From the NCBI RefSeq assembly GCF_014230305.1, contig NZ_JACLAU010000012.1, forward strand, positions 1 through 64,000: a stretch of DNA of 64,000 bases. The letters run 5' to 3'. A program made the translations under genes and the position numbers. The first letter of the stretch is position 1, and each line of letters opens with the position of its first letter. Source of the DNA: Novosphingobium aerophilum (lineage in GTDB: Bacteria; Pseudomonadota; Alphaproteobacteria; Sphingomonadales; Sphingomonadaceae). The notes beneath the pieces are model-generated. The model was not told where the DNA came from and searched no databases. It saw nothing but the letters and a program-made list of their open reading frames with translations. Below, one piece after another: positions 53,758 to 62,668 of this stretch.

Positions 53758-54189
53758 ATGACCGCAACCGCGATCCTGCAACCCGTGGTCGCCCTGGCCG
53801 CCTGGACCATGGTGGTCTGGCTGTGGATGTACGCCGTGCGCATTCCGGCGATGCAACGCTCGGGGATCGACAGCACGGTCACGGTCGGCGGGACCGGCCG
53901 CGATCTGGACACGATCCTGCCCGAACGGGTGCAGTGGAAGGCGCACAACTTCGCCCACCTGCACGAATCGCCCACCGTATTCTATGCCATTGCCCTGGTC
54001 CTGGCGGTCAGCGGGCATGGTGGCGAAGGCGGCGCGGTGGCCCTCGCCTGGGCCTATGTCGCGCTGCGCCTGGCCCATTCGCTGGTGCAGATGATCTACA
54101 ACCGGGTGGTGGTCCGCTGGGTGCTTTACACCTTGTCCAACGGGGTGCTCTCGGCGCTGGTGATCCTGGCCGCGCGGGCAGTCGCCTGA
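53758..54189 (+). CDS. MAPEG-family membrane protein (copy 2)
   Basis: A 143-residue paralog of the preceding gene. WKAHNFAHLHESPTVFYAIALV aligns block for block with the first copy, as does LAWAYVALRLAHSLVQMIYNRVVVRW. The two differ widely outside these motifs, so the duplication is not recent. Four membrane helices are expected. Its partner, substrate and role are unknown. The convergent RNA methyltransferase gene ends 4 bases later. Confidence 0.85.
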   Translation: MTATAILQPVVALAAWTMVVWLWMYAVRIPAMQRSGIDSTVTVGGTGRDLDTILPERVQWKAHNFAHLHESPTVFYAIALVLAVSGHGGEGGAVALAWAYVALRLAHSLVQMIYNRVVVRWVLYTLSNGVLSALVILAARAVA

Positions 54190-54193
54190 CCGG

Positions 54194-55474
54194 TCAGTCG
54201 CGCAGGAACAGGCTCGCCAGCTCGACATGGGTCGACCAGCGGAACTGCCCCACCGGCCGCACCTCGGCCAGGCGGTATCCCCCCGCGATCAGCAGGGCGG
54301 CATCGCGGGCCCAGCTTGACGGGTTGCAACTGATATAGACGATCCGCCCCACCGTGCTGTCGGCCAGCCGCTCGACCTGGTCACGGGCACCGGCGCGCGG
54401 AGGGTCGAGCACGACCCCGGCGAAGCGGTTGAGCTCGTCCGCCAGCAACGGATTGCGGAACAGATCGCGGTGCAGCGCGTGGACCGGGCGTTGTTGGACC
54501 GCTGCGGCGGTCTTGCAAGCCAGATGCGCGTCGCGTGCCGCCTCGGCCGCGAGCACCTTGCTCCCCTCCCCCGCCAGGGCGAAGGCGAAGGTGCCCAGCC
54601 CGGCGAACAGGTCGGCGATCGCGGGCAGACCGCCCAGCCATTCGCGCGCCGCGCCGACCAGGGCATCCTCCCCGTCCCGCGTCGCCTGCAGGAAACTGCC
54701 CGGCGGCAGGGGCACGCTGACCCCCGACAGATTGACCGTGACCGGCTCGGGCTCCCAGATCATGTCCGGGCCATAGCCCTGGTCCAGCGTCAGCCGCGCC
54801 AGGCCATGCAGCCGGGCGAAGTCGAGCATGACCTCGGTGATCGCCAGGCCCTCGGTGGTCAGGCCCTTGATCCCCAGGTCGATCCCCTGCTCGGTCAGGG
54901 TCAGTTCGACGTCGGCAGCCATCTTGCCCGGAGCGCTGCCCTTGCCGGGCGCCCGGCCCTTGCGGCCCTTGGCGCCGGCGGCGGCCGACTGGCCGATGCG
55001 GATCAGCAGCTTGCGCAGATCGGGCAGCAGGGCCACGAATTCGGGCACCAGCACCGGACATTCGGCCAGCTCCACCAGCCGGTGCGAGCCCGCCTCGCGA
55101 TAGCCGATGACCACCCGGCCGGACGAGCTTTCGGCCCGCAGCGCGGCGCGGCGACGCGATCCCGGGGGCGAGAGGTGCGGCGGGGTGATCCGTTCCGCCC
55201 CCAGCTCCTGGCTGGCCGAGGCATTGGCCACCCGCGCCTCGACGAAGGCGGCCAGGCTCTCCTCGTCGAGCTGCTGGAGCTGGCACCCGCCGCATCGGCC
55301 GAAATGGCGGCAGACCGGCGCGACATGATGCGGCCCCGGCTGCAGCGTGCCATCGGGCAGCAGCAGATCCCCCGGCGCGGCGCCCCAGGCATAGCGCCCG
55401 GACGCGGTCACGCCATCGCCCTTGGCGGCGATGCGCAGGATCTCTTCGGGCTGGCTGGTGTCGGGTGCGCTCAC
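54194..55474 (-). CDS. RumA/RlmD-type SAM-dependent RNA methyltransferase
   Basis: Enzymes of this family methylate C5 of uridine in rRNA or tRNA. The 426-residue product starts with GTG 55474 inside the stop of nnr. The Fe-S cysteines are in CRHFGRCGGCQLQQL with a fourth in AECPVLVP. The methyltransferase core shows GSFLQATRDGEDALVG, DLFAGLGTFAFALAG for SAM binding, VVLDPPRAGA and the catalytic Cys in VYISCNPSSWARD. A short Lys/Gly/Pro-rich insert (KGRKGRAPGKGSAPGK) sits in the middle. The target uridine is not known. The long N-terminal extension of the open frame is not used. Confidence 0.92.
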   Translation of the reverse strand: MSAPDTSQPEEILRIAAKGDGVTASGRYAWGAAPGDLLLPDGTLQPGPHHVAPVCRHFGRCGGCQLQQLDEESLAAFVEARVANASASQELGAERITPPHLSPPGSRRRAALRAESSSGRVVIGYREAGSHRLVELAECPVLVPEFVALLPDLRKLLIRIGQSAAAGAKGRKGRAPGKGSAPGKMAADVELTLTEQGIDLGIKGLTTEGLAITEVMLDFARLHGLARLTLDQGYGPDMIWEPEPVTVNLSGVSVPLPPGSFLQATRDGEDALVGAAREWLGGLPAIADLFAGLGTFAFALAGEGSKVLAAEAARDAHLACKTAAAVQQRPVHALHRDLFRNPLLADELNRFAGVVLDPPRAGARDQVERLADSTVGRIVYISCNPSSWARDAALLIAGGYRLAEVRPVGQFRWSTHVELASLFLRD

Positions 55475-56889
55475 AGGCAGGCCGCGTAGGCGCTTCGCAC
55501 CGTGGCGGCAAGCTGGCTGGCGGAAAAGGCCGGGCCGGCAAGCCGCGCAGCCTCGCCATGCAGCCAGACGGCCTCTCCGGCGGCCGCGAAGGGATCGCGA
55601 TGGCTGGCCAGCCGCGCGGCGGCGATTCCCGCCAGCACGTCGCCCGTCCCCGCCACCGACAGCCACGACGAGGCGCGCGGGGCGAAAGCGGTCCGGCCAT
55701 CGGGCGCGGCGATCACCGTATCCGGGCCCTTGGCGATCACCACGGTACCGGTCGCCTGCGCCAGCGCCCGGGCGCGGTCCAGCCGGGTGCCCTGGCCTGG
55801 CTGGGCCCAGGCCCGTTCCAGCGCGACCAGTTCGCCTTCGTGCGGGGTCAGCAGCAACGGGGCGGGATAGCCGACCAGATCCTGCGGCTGCAGCAGCATC
55901 AGGGCATCGGCATCGATCACGGCGGGATGACTGTGGCTCAGCGCGGCCACCAGCCGTTGCCGGGCCTGATCATCGCGGCCGAGCCCGGGTCCGACCAGCA
56001 CGGCCCCGGTCCGCCCATCCCCCAGCAGAGCGAAGCCGCCGGGCACGATATCAGGAGCGCTCTCCCCCGCAGTCACGGTGCCACCCGCGGCGTCGGACGG
56101 GGACCGGATCAGCCGGACATAGCCGGCCGCGGCGCCCTGGGCCGCCAGGCTGGCGAGCCGCGCCGCACCCGGCATGGCCCCGGCCACCACGGCCACCAGC
56201 CCGCGGCGGTACTTGTGCGCATCGGCACCCGGGGCAGACAGGCAGGGCCGCGCGACCACCCCCGCCGCACCCGGCACCGGCGCGCAGCCGATATCGACCA
56301 GCCGCAGTTCGCCCATGGCGGCGCGGGCCGGCATCAGGAAATGCGCCGGCTTCCACGCGCCCAACGCCACGGTCATGGACCAGTCCGGCAGGCCCGGGTT
56401 GAGCGCCAGTGCCATGTCGCTGTCGATCCCGCTCGGCACGTCGATGGCGATGCGCAGGGCATGCCCCCGGGCCAGACTGGCCAGCAGGGCCAGGAGTTCA
56501 CCCGAGAGCGGGCGGGTCAGGCCGCTGCCGAACAGGCAATCGACCAGCACCTCGCCGGTGGGGTCGGCGCCGGGTCCGCTCACCTCGCCGCGGTACAGTC
56601 CGCGCGCCGTGCGGGCGGCCTCGGTGCGCGGTTCGGTCGCGGCGATGACCCGCACCCGCGCCCCGCGCTCGCGCAGGGCCTCGGCGATGACATAGCCGTC
56701 GCCGCCATTGTTGCCCGGGCCGCACAGCACGGTGACCGCGCGCCCCGCCGCGATCCGCCATACCCAGTCCGCCGCGCCGCGCCCGGCGCGCTGCATCAGG
56801 GCATCGACCGAGGTTCCCGCCGCGATCAGATCCGCTTCCGCCGCGCGCATCTGGGCGACGGTCAGGACCTGCGCGGCGGCAGGCGTCAC
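55471..56889 (-). CDS. nnr: Bifunctional NAD(P)HX epimerase/dehydratase
   Basis: Nnr repairs hydrated NADH/NADPH: the N-terminal half epimerises and the C-terminal half dehydrates it with ADP/ATP. The 472-residue product shows the YjeF_N domain (LTVAQMRAAEADLIAAGTS, CGPGNNGGDGYVIAEALRERG, DVPSGIDSDMA) and the carbohydrate-kinase-like C-domain (KYRRGLVAVVAGAMPGAA, LLTPHEGELVAL, VVIAKGPDTVIAAPDG, VAGTGDVLAGIAAARL). Both halves look intact. It overlaps the methyltransferase start and follows ilvD by 4 bases. Confidence 0.95.
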   Translation of the reverse strand: MTPAAAQVLTVAQMRAAEADLIAAGTSVDALMQRAGRGAADWVWRIAAGRAVTVLCGPGNNGGDGYVIAEALRERGARVRVIAATEPRTEAARTARGLYRGEVSGPGADPTGEVLVDCLFGSGLTRPLSGELLALLASLARGHALRIAIDVPSGIDSDMALALNPGLPDWSMTVALGAWKPAHFLMPARAAMGELRLVDIGCAPVPGAAGVVARPCLSAPGADAHKYRRGLVAVVAGAMPGAARLASLAAQGAAAGYVRLIRSPSDAAGGTVTAGESAPDIVPGGFALLGDGRTGAVLVGPGLGRDDQARQRLVAALSHSHPAVIDADALMLLQPQDLVGYPAPLLLTPHEGELVALERAWAQPGQGTRLDRARALAQATGTVVIAKGPDTVIAAPDGRTAFAPRASSWLSVAGTGDVLAGIAAARLASHRDPFAAAGEAVWLHGEAARLAGPAFSASQLAATVRSAYAACL

Positions 56890-56893
56890 GGCG

Positions 56894-58741
56894 TCAGTCC
56901 AGGTTGAGCTGCGACAGGTCGCGCACCGCGCCCCGCGCGGCGCTGGTGGTCATCGCGGCATAGGCCTTGAGCGCGACCGAAAGCTTGCGCGGCCGCTCCT
57001 TGGCGGGCTTCCACCCCTTGGCGTCCTGCGCGGCACGGCGGCGGGCGAGTTCTTCCTCGCTGACCTGCAGCGTGATGGAGCGGTTGGGGATATCGATCGC
57101 GATCACGTCGCCATTCTCGACCAGCCCGATCGCCCCGCCCTCGGCCGCCTCGGGCGAGACATGGCCGATCGACAGGCCCGAGGTGCCGCCCGAAAAGCGC
57201 CCGTCGGTCAGCAGCGCGCAGGCTGCGCCCAGCCCCTTCGACTTGAGGTAGCTCGTCGGATAGAGCATTTCCTGCATGCCGGGGCCACCCTTCGGGCCTT
57301 CGTAGCGGATCACCACCACGTCGCCCGCCACGACCTGCCCGGTGAGGATCGCGGTGACGGCGGCGTCCTGGCTTTCGTAAACCTTGGCCGGGCCGGTGAA
57401 CGTGAGGATCTTCTCGTCCACGCCCGCCGTCTTCACGATGCAGCCGTCCAGCGCGATGTTGCCGGTCAGCACGGCCAGTCCGCCGTCCTGGCTGAAGGCA
57501 TGCTTGGCGGAACGGATCACGCCGGTCTCGCGGTCCAGATCCAGCTCGTCCCAGCGGCGGTTCTGGCTGAAGGCGACCTGGGTGGGGACGCCGCCCGGCG
57601 CGGCCTTGAAGAATTCCTGCACCGAGGGGCTGGGATTGCGGGCGATGTCCCACTGGTCCAGCGCCTCACCCAGGGTGCGGCTGTGGACGGTCGGCAGATC
57701 GGTGTGGATCAGCCCGGCCCGGTCGAGCTCGCCCAGGATCGCCATGATCCCGCCGGCGCGGTGGACGTCCTCCATGTGCACGTCGGACTTGGCCGGGGCG
57801 ACCTTGGACAGGCAGGGCACCTTGCGGCTCAGCCGGTCGATATCGGCCATGGTGAAATCCACCCCGGCCTCGAAGGCGGCAGCCAGCAGGTGGAGCACGG
57901 TGTTGGTCGAACCGCCCATCGCGATATCGAGGCACACCGCGTTCTCGAACGCGCGGAAATTGCCGATCGAACGCGGCAGCACGCTTTCGTCGTCCTGCTC
58001 GTAATAGCGCTTGGCCAAATCAACCACGAGCCGCCCGGCCTCGAGGAACAGGCGCTGGCGATCGGCGTGGGTGGCGAGCGTCGAGCCGTTGCCCGGCAGC
58101 GACAGGCCCAGCGCCTCGGTCAGGCAGTTCATCGAATTGGCGGTGAACATGCCCGAGCAGGATCCGCAGGTCGGGCAGGCCGACCGCTCGATCGTTTTCA
58201 CTTCCTCGTCGGAATAGCTGTCGTCCGCGGCGGCGACCATGGCATCGACCAGATCGAGCGCATGCTCCTTGCCGCGCAGGATCACCTTGCCGGCTTCCAT
58301 CGGCCCGCCCGAGACGAAGACCACCGGGATGTTGATCCGCATCGCCGCCATCAGCATGCCCGGCGTGATCTTGTCGCAGTTGGAGATGCACACCATCGCA
58401 TCGGCGCAGTGGGCGTTGACCATGTACTCTACGCTGTCGGCGATCAGATCGCGGCTGGGCAGCGAATAGAGCATCCCGTCATGGCCCATGGCGATCCCGT
58501 CATCGACCGCGATGGTGTTGAATTCCTTGGCCACGCCACCCGCCGCCTCGATCTCGCGCGCGACCATCTGGCCCAGGTCCTTGAGGTGGACGTGGCCCGG
58601 CACGAACTGGGTGAAGGAATTGACCACGGCGATGATCGGCTTGCCGAAATCGCTGTCCTTCATCCCCGTCGCGCGCCACAGACCCCGCGCGCCGGCCATG
58701 TTGCGGCCATGGGTGGTGGTGCGGGAACGATAGACGGGCAT
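56894..58741 (-). CDS. ilvD: Dihydroxy-acid dehydratase
   Basis: IlvD makes the 2-oxo acids leading to valine, isoleucine and CoA using an Fe-S cluster. The 615-residue product is full length. [20 protein letters not shown] is the typical N-terminus; cluster ligands appear in [13 protein letters not shown] and [35 protein letters not shown] and [17 protein letters not shown], then [24 protein letters not shown], complete the signature. It begins a minus-strand run ilvD-nnr-methyltransferase. The 130-base gap upstream would hold the promoter; I saw no leader peptide. Confidence 0.97.
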   Translation of the reverse strand: MPVYRSRTTTHGRNMAGARGLWRATGMKDSDFGKPIIAVVNSFTQFVPGHVHLKDLGQMVAREIEAAGGVAKEFNTIAVDDGIAMGHDGMLYSLPSRDLIADSVEYMVNAHCADAMVCISNCDKITPGMLMAAMRINIPVVFVSGGPMEAGKVILRGKEHALDLVDAMVAAADDSYSDEEVKTIERSACPTCGSCSGMFTANSMNCLTEALGLSLPGNGSTLATHADRQRLFLEAGRLVVDLAKRYYEQDDESVLPRSIGNFRAFENAVCLDIAMGGSTNTVLHLLAAAFEAGVDFTMADIDRLSRKVPCLSKVAPAKSDVHMEDVHRAGGIMAILGELDRAGLIHTDLPTVHSRTLGEALDQWDIARNPSPSVQEFFKAAPGGVPTQVAFSQNRRWDELDLDRETGVIRSAKHAFSQDGGLAVLTGNIALDGCIVKTAGVDEKILTFTGPAKVYESQDAAVTAILTGQVVAGDVVVIRYEGPKGGPGMQEMLYPTSYLKSKGLGAACALLTDGRFSGGTSGLSIGHVSPEAAEGGAIGLVENGDVIAIDIPNRSITLQVSEEELARRRAAQDAKGWKPAKERPRKLSVALKAYAAMTTSAARGAVRDLSQLNLD

Positions 58742-58871
58742 GGACGGTCTCCGGTGAGTGGCGCTGGGGCGCAGCGGGGTCCCTACTGCAGGTCGCGGGC
58801 AGATTGAAGCAGAAAATTACGAAAATGGCGCAGGCAACGAAACAAAACAATTCATGGTTGCGAGGATCGGG

Positions 58872-59600
58872 TCACTCCCCACCCAGGCCGAGGGCCACCG
58901 CATTGGCCACGCGGAACAAGATCTCGGCCCAGCGCGCCTGTCCCGCCGCGTCGGCGATCTGGTCCTGGCGGATCTCGATGCCCAGGTAGGGCCGCCCCTC
59001 GGCCTCGGCGTGGCGGTTCATCGTGTAGTTGAGCTGCTTGCCCGAATAGGGCTGCTGATCGCCCACCACGAGGCCTTCGGCTTCGAGCAGGGGCAACGCG
59101 AGCCGCGCGGCGCGATCGTCGTTGTTGTACAGCACGGCCACCTGCCAGGGGCGCGGCTTGTCGCAGGTGCGCAGGGCCGGCGTGAAGCTGTGCAGCGACA
59201 GGATCAGCGCCGGGGGCATGGCATCGAGCTGCGCGGCCAGTGCGGCATGATAGGGCCCATGGAACCGGGCGATGCGGGCGGCCCGCGCCGCGGCATCCAG
59301 CATGTTGCCGGGGATGGCGTGGCCGTCGCTGGCCTCGGCCACAGCGCCGGGCGCGTCCTCTTCGCGATTGACGTCGCAGACCAGGCGGCTGACCCCGCAC
59401 TGGAAGGCGGCGAAGCCGGGGCGCTGCGCCAGCAATGCCCCCACCTCGGCCACGCCGATGTCGATCGCCATGTGCTCGGTCAGCAGGTCCGGCGCGATGC
59501 CCAGGGCGATGTCGGCGGGCACGTGGTTCGAGGCATGGTCCGAGACCACCAGGATGCCGCCGAAGCGCGGGGTGCCAAGCAGGCGGAAGACCTCGCTCAT
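58872..59600 (-). CDS. N-formylglutamate amidohydrolase family protein
   Basis: The 242-residue product starts at ATG 59600 (MSEVFRLLGTPRFGG), overlapping ispE's stop by 4 bases. ILVVSDHASNHVPADIALG, HMAIDIGVAEVGALLA, LVCDVNREEDA, ILSLHSFTPAL and YLGIEIRQDQIAD are the family's metal-binding and active-site blocks. In histidine breakdown this family releases formate from N-formylglutamate, but no hut genes are nearby, so the substrate could be another formyl amino acid. The longer frame is a GC-rich artefact. Confidence 0.88.
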   Translation of the reverse strand: MSEVFRLLGTPRFGGILVVSDHASNHVPADIALGIAPDLLTEHMAIDIGVAEVGALLAQRPGFAAFQCGVSRLVCDVNREEDAPGAVAEASDGHAIPGNMLDAAARAARIARFHGPYHAALAAQLDAMPPALILSLHSFTPALRTCDKPRPWQVAVLYNNDDRAARLALPLLEAEGLVVGDQQPYSGKQLNYTMNRHAEAEGRPYLGIEIRQDQIADAAGQARWAEILFRVANAVALGLGGE

Positions 59601-60394
59601 CGCAGCGCCCCGCCCAGGCTCCACCACTCGGGCGGCAGACCGGCCTGCGCGGCGTCGCGCTCGGCGGCGGTCTCGAACAGGGCGAAGCAGGTGGCTCCCG
59701 ATCCGGACATCCGCACCAGCCAGGCGGCGGTCCCGCGCAGGTAGTCCAGCACGGCGCCGATCTGCGGGCACAGCGCCAGCGCCGGCGCCTCCAGATCGTT
59801 GCGTCCGGTCAGCGCGATGTCCCGCACCGAGCCGTTCGGCAGGGCTCCGCGGTCGATCCCGTCCCAGCCCTTGAACACCGGCCCGGTGGCCAGCGGAACG
59901 CGAGGATTGACCAGCAGGACCGGCGTTCCGACCAGATCGCTGACGACCGGCTGGAGATCGGTTCCGGTGCCCCGGCCGATCGCGGTCACGCTGTGCACGC
60001 AGGCCGGCACGTCGGCGCCAAGACGGGCGGCCCGAAGGGGCCAGTCCGCGGGCAGGCCGTGGCGCTGCTCGACCATGCGGAACACCGCGCCGGCATCGGC
60101 CGACCCTCCGCCCAGCCCGGCGGCCACCGGCAGGTTCTTTTCCAGGGTGATCGCCAGCCCGCCCGGCCGCGGCAGGGCGGCCAGCGCCTGGGCGACGATG
60201 TTGCCGGACGGATCGGTCAGGACCCCGCCGAACTCGCCGACCGTATGGAGTTCATCGCGCTGTGCGGGAACGACGCTCAATCGGTCTCCCGCGTCGACGA
60301 AGGCGAAGACGGTCTCGAGCTCATGGTAGCCGTCATCCCGACGTCGCCTGACGTGCAATGCAAGGTTGATCTTGGCGTAAGCGGTTTCGTTCAT
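59597..60394 (-). CDS. ispE: 4-diphosphocytidyl-2-C-methyl-D-erythritol kinase
   Basis: IspE phosphorylates CDP-ME in the non-mevalonate isoprenoid pathway (GHMP kinase). The 265-residue product starts at ATG 60394 (MNETAYAKINLALHVRRRR DDGYHELET is the canonical beginning). The ATP loop is LPVAAGLGGGSADAGAVF, and the C-terminal VRMSGSGATCFALFE is the GHMP motif 3. The GGAGG ribosome-binding site lies inside the left arm of the 48-bp repeat (60398-60445), and the start overlaps the DUF559 stop by ATGA, so the inserted unit supplies its translation signal. Confidence 0.95.
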   Translation of the reverse strand: MNETAYAKINLALHVRRRRDDGYHELETVFAFVDAGDRLSVVPAQRDELHTVGEFGGVLTDPSGNIVAQALAALPRPGGLAITLEKNLPVAAGLGGGSADAGAVFRMVEQRHGLPADWPLRAARLGADVPACVHSVTAIGRGTGTDLQPVVSDLVGTPVLLVNPRVPLATGPVFKGWDGIDRGALPNGSVRDIALTGRNDLEAPALALCPQIGAVLDYLRGTAAWLVRMSGSGATCFALFETAAERDAAQAGLPPEWWSLGGALR

Positions 60395-60825
60395 GTGTCC
60401 TCCCCGGAACGGGGAGGGGGACCAGCCGCAGGCTGGTGGAGGGGCACCTCGTTTCGGTACGCCAGCTTAGCCGCCCGCTCGGCACAAACCGCCACGATCC
60501 GTTCGACTGCGCCTGACAGGTCCTCAAGCACAGCCTTGGCGGGCATTCGCAGAGTGGCGACACCTTGAGACCGAAGGTGGTGCGACTTCGCCTTGTCCCG
60601 GTTCATGACCTCGCCTGTTTCGTGCGCAAAACCGTCAACCTCGAGAGCTAATCTCACAGCCGGGCAATAGAAGTCGATGACGTATACTCCCGCTGGATGT
60701 TGTCGCCTGAACTTGTACCCGCCTGGCCTTTGGCGCAGCGCCCCCCACAAGAGCCGCTCGGGTACGCTCATCTCGCTGCGCAACTTGCGCGCAAGTTTGA
60801 GCGTTGAAGCGGGTCCGGTGATCAT
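60391..60825 (-). CDS. DUF559 (endonuclease-like) protein
   Basis: A 144-residue protein of the DUF559 family, related by fold to restriction-endonuclease/very-short-patch-repair nucleases. SVPERLLWGALRQRPGGYKFRRQHPAGVYVIDFYCPA and LEVDGFAH show the conserved E…D-x-E-x-D pattern (VIDFYC, ALEVDG) that would bind metal. Its last about 15 codons (PLHQPAAGPPPRSGEDT) are encoded by the left arm of the flanking repeat, so the natural C-terminus may be extended. It lies between near-identical inverted repeats at 60398-60445 and 60851-60898. Activity and target are unknown. Confidence 0.85.
   Translation of the reverse strand: MITGPASTLKLARKLRSEMSVPERLLWGALRQRPGGYKFRRQHPAGVYVIDFYCPAVRLALEVDGFAHETGEVMNRDKAKSHHLRSQGVATLRMPAKAVLEDLSGAVERIVAVCAERAAKLAYRNEVPLHQPAAGPPPRSGEDT
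60398..60445. repeat. 48-bp inverted-repeat arm, left of DUF559
   Basis: TCCTCCCCGGAACGGGGAGG, then GGGACCAGCC, and ending GGTGGAGGGGC: 48 bases matching the reverse complement of 60851-60898 at 45 of 48 positions. The arm contains two internal hairpins (CCCCG-GAA-CGGGG and ACCAGCC-GCA-GGCTGGT). It holds the ispE ribosome-binding site and the last codons of the DUF559 gene. Confidence 0.85.
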
Positions 60826-60850
60826 GGCACAGTAGCGTACACCCGACCGT

Positions 60851-60898
60851 GCCCCTCCACCATCCTGCGGATGGTCCCCCTCCCCGTGCCGGGGAGGA
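60851..60898. repeat. 48-bp inverted-repeat arm, right of DUF559
   Basis: The mirror copy of the arm at 60398-60445, starting GCCCCTCCACCATCC and ending GTGCCGGGGAGGA, with three mismatches in 48. It lies 25 bases upstream of the DUF559 start and 8 bases beyond the ETF-QO stop, so a unit of about 500 bases is framed exactly by the two arms. Confidence 0.85.
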
Positions 60899-60906
60899 AA
60901 CGCACA

Positions 60907-62571
60907 TCACATGTTCGGATAGTTCGGCCCGCCGCCGCCCTCCGGCGTCACCCATTCGATGTTCTGGGTGGCGTCCTTGATGTCGCAGGTCTTGCAGTGC
61001 ACGCAGTTCTGGGCGTTGATCTGCAGGCGCGGGCCCGCGTCGGCAGTTTCCACGAATTCGTAGACCCCGGCCGGGCAGTACCGCGCCTCAGGCCCGGCGT
61101 AGAGCGGCAGGTTGATCCGCGTGGGGACCGAAGGGTCCTTCAGCCGCAGGTGGCAGGGCTGGTCTTCCTCGTGGTTGGTGAACGAGAACGACACGCTGGT
61201 CAGCCGGTCGAAGCTGATCACGCCGTCCGGCTTGGGATAGGCGATGGGCTTGTACAGGTCCGCCCGCTGGGTGGCCGAGGCATCGGTGTGGTGCTTCATC
61301 GGCTTGGCCAGGCCAAAGCCGAACAGGGTGCGCAGCCACATATCCGTGCCGGCCAGGATCGTCCCCAGATCGCCGCCGAACTTGGCGACCATCGGCTCGG
61401 CGTTCTGGACCAGCTTGAGCTCCTTGGCGATCCAGCTATCGCGGACGGCGGCATCGTACTCGGCCAGTGAATCCCCTTCCCGGCCCGCCGCGATGGCCGC
61501 AGCGATCGCCTCGGCGGCCAGCATCCCGCTCTTCATCGCGGTGTGGCTGCCCTTGATCCGCGGCACGTTGACGAACCCGGCCGAGCAACCCGCCAGCACG
61601 CCGCCGGGGAAATCGAGCTTCGGCACCGACTGCCAGCCACCCTCGTTGATCGCCCGCGCGCCATAGGACACGCGCTTGCCACCTTCCAGGATCTTGCGGA
61701 TCTCCGGATGCTGCTTCCAGCGCTGGAATTCCTCGAAGGGATAGACCCAGGGGTTCTTGTAATCGAGCGCGCAGACGAAGCCGAGCGCGACCTGGTTGTT
61801 GGCCTGGTGGTAAAGGAACCCACCGCCCCAGCTATCGCTCTCCGACAGCGGCCAGCCCTGGGTGTGGATCACGCGGCCGGGCACGTGCTTGTCGGGATCG
61901 ATGTCCCACAGCTCCTTCATGCCGATGCCATAGACCTGCGGCTGGCAATCGGCCTCCAGATCGTACTTCGCCTTCAGGCGCTTGGTCAGGTGGCCGCGCG
62001 CGCCCTCGCAGAACACGGTGTACTTGGCGAGCAGGTTCATGCCCGGCTGGAAATCGCCCTTGGGCTGGCCTTCGCGGTCCACGCCCATGTCGCCGGTCTG
62101 GACGCCGATGACCTCACCCTTGTCACCGTAAAGCACTTCGGCGGCGGGGAAGCCGGGGAAGATTTCCACGCCCAGCGCCTCGGCCTGGCCAGCCAGCCAG
62201 CGGCACAGGTTGCCGAGCGAGCCGGTGTAATTGCCCTTGTTCGACAGGAACGGCGGCATCAGGGCATGGGGAATGGCCATCTTGCCGTTCTTGGTAAGGT
62301 TCCAGTGCCAGTTGTCGGTCACCGGCACCTCGGCCATCGGGCAGCCGTCGTCGCGCCAGTTGGGCAGCAGCTCGTCAAGCGCCTTGGGATCGTAGGTCGC
62401 ACCCGACAGGATGTGGGCGCCGATCTCGGAGCCCTTCTCGAGGATGCAGACCGACAGGTCGGGGTTGATCTGTTTCAGGCGAATCGCCGTGCCAAGCCCC
62501 GCCGGCCCGCCGCCGACGATGACCACGTCATAGGGCATCGATTCCCGCTCGATCGCATCCTGTTCGGCCAT
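60907..62571 (-). CDS. Electron-transfer flavoprotein-ubiquinone oxidoreductase
   Basis: ETF-QO passes electrons from ETF (fed by fatty-acid and amino-acid dehydrogenases) to ubiquinone at the inner membrane. The 554-residue product has an N-terminal FAD site (YDVVIVGGGPAGLGTAIRL), EKGSEIGAHILSGATYDP, and GAHILSG-type quinone region, and a C-terminal 4Fe-4S motif (NCVHCKTCDIKDATQNIEW with ARYCPAGVYEF). ATG 62571 is used; ATG 62538 is also possible. No etfAB genes are in the window. It is divergent from the UDG-like gene. Confidence 0.95.
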   Translation of the reverse strand: MAEQDAIERESMPYDVVIVGGGPAGLGTAIRLKQINPDLSVCILEKGSEIGAHILSGATYDPKALDELLPNWRDDGCPMAEVPVTDNWHWNLTKNGKMAIPHALMPPFLSNKGNYTGSLGNLCRWLAGQAEALGVEIFPGFPAAEVLYGDKGEVIGVQTGDMGVDREGQPKGDFQPGMNLLAKYTVFCEGARGHLTKRLKAKYDLEADCQPQVYGIGMKELWDIDPDKHVPGRVIHTQGWPLSESDSWGGGFLYHQANNQVALGFVCALDYKNPWVYPFEEFQRWKQHPEIRKILEGGKRVSYGARAINEGGWQSVPKLDFPGGVLAGCSAGFVNVPRIKGSHTAMKSGMLAAEAIAAAIAAGREGDSLAEYDAAVRDSWIAKELKLVQNAEPMVAKFGGDLGTILAGTDMWLRTLFGFGLAKPMKHHTDASATQRADLYKPIAYPKPDGVISFDRLTSVSFSFTNHEEDQPCHLRLKDPSVPTRINLPLYAGPEARYCPAGVYEFVETADAGPRLQINAQNCVHCKTCDIKDATQNIEWVTPEGGGGPNYPNM

Positions 62572-62668
62572 TCTTCCCGTCCTGTCTGCAGGAGCGCCAC
62601 CGGCGCCCTTGATCGTTTTGCTGTTTGCGCCTTGATTGCTGCGCCGCGACAGGTCAAGGCCGGAAGCG

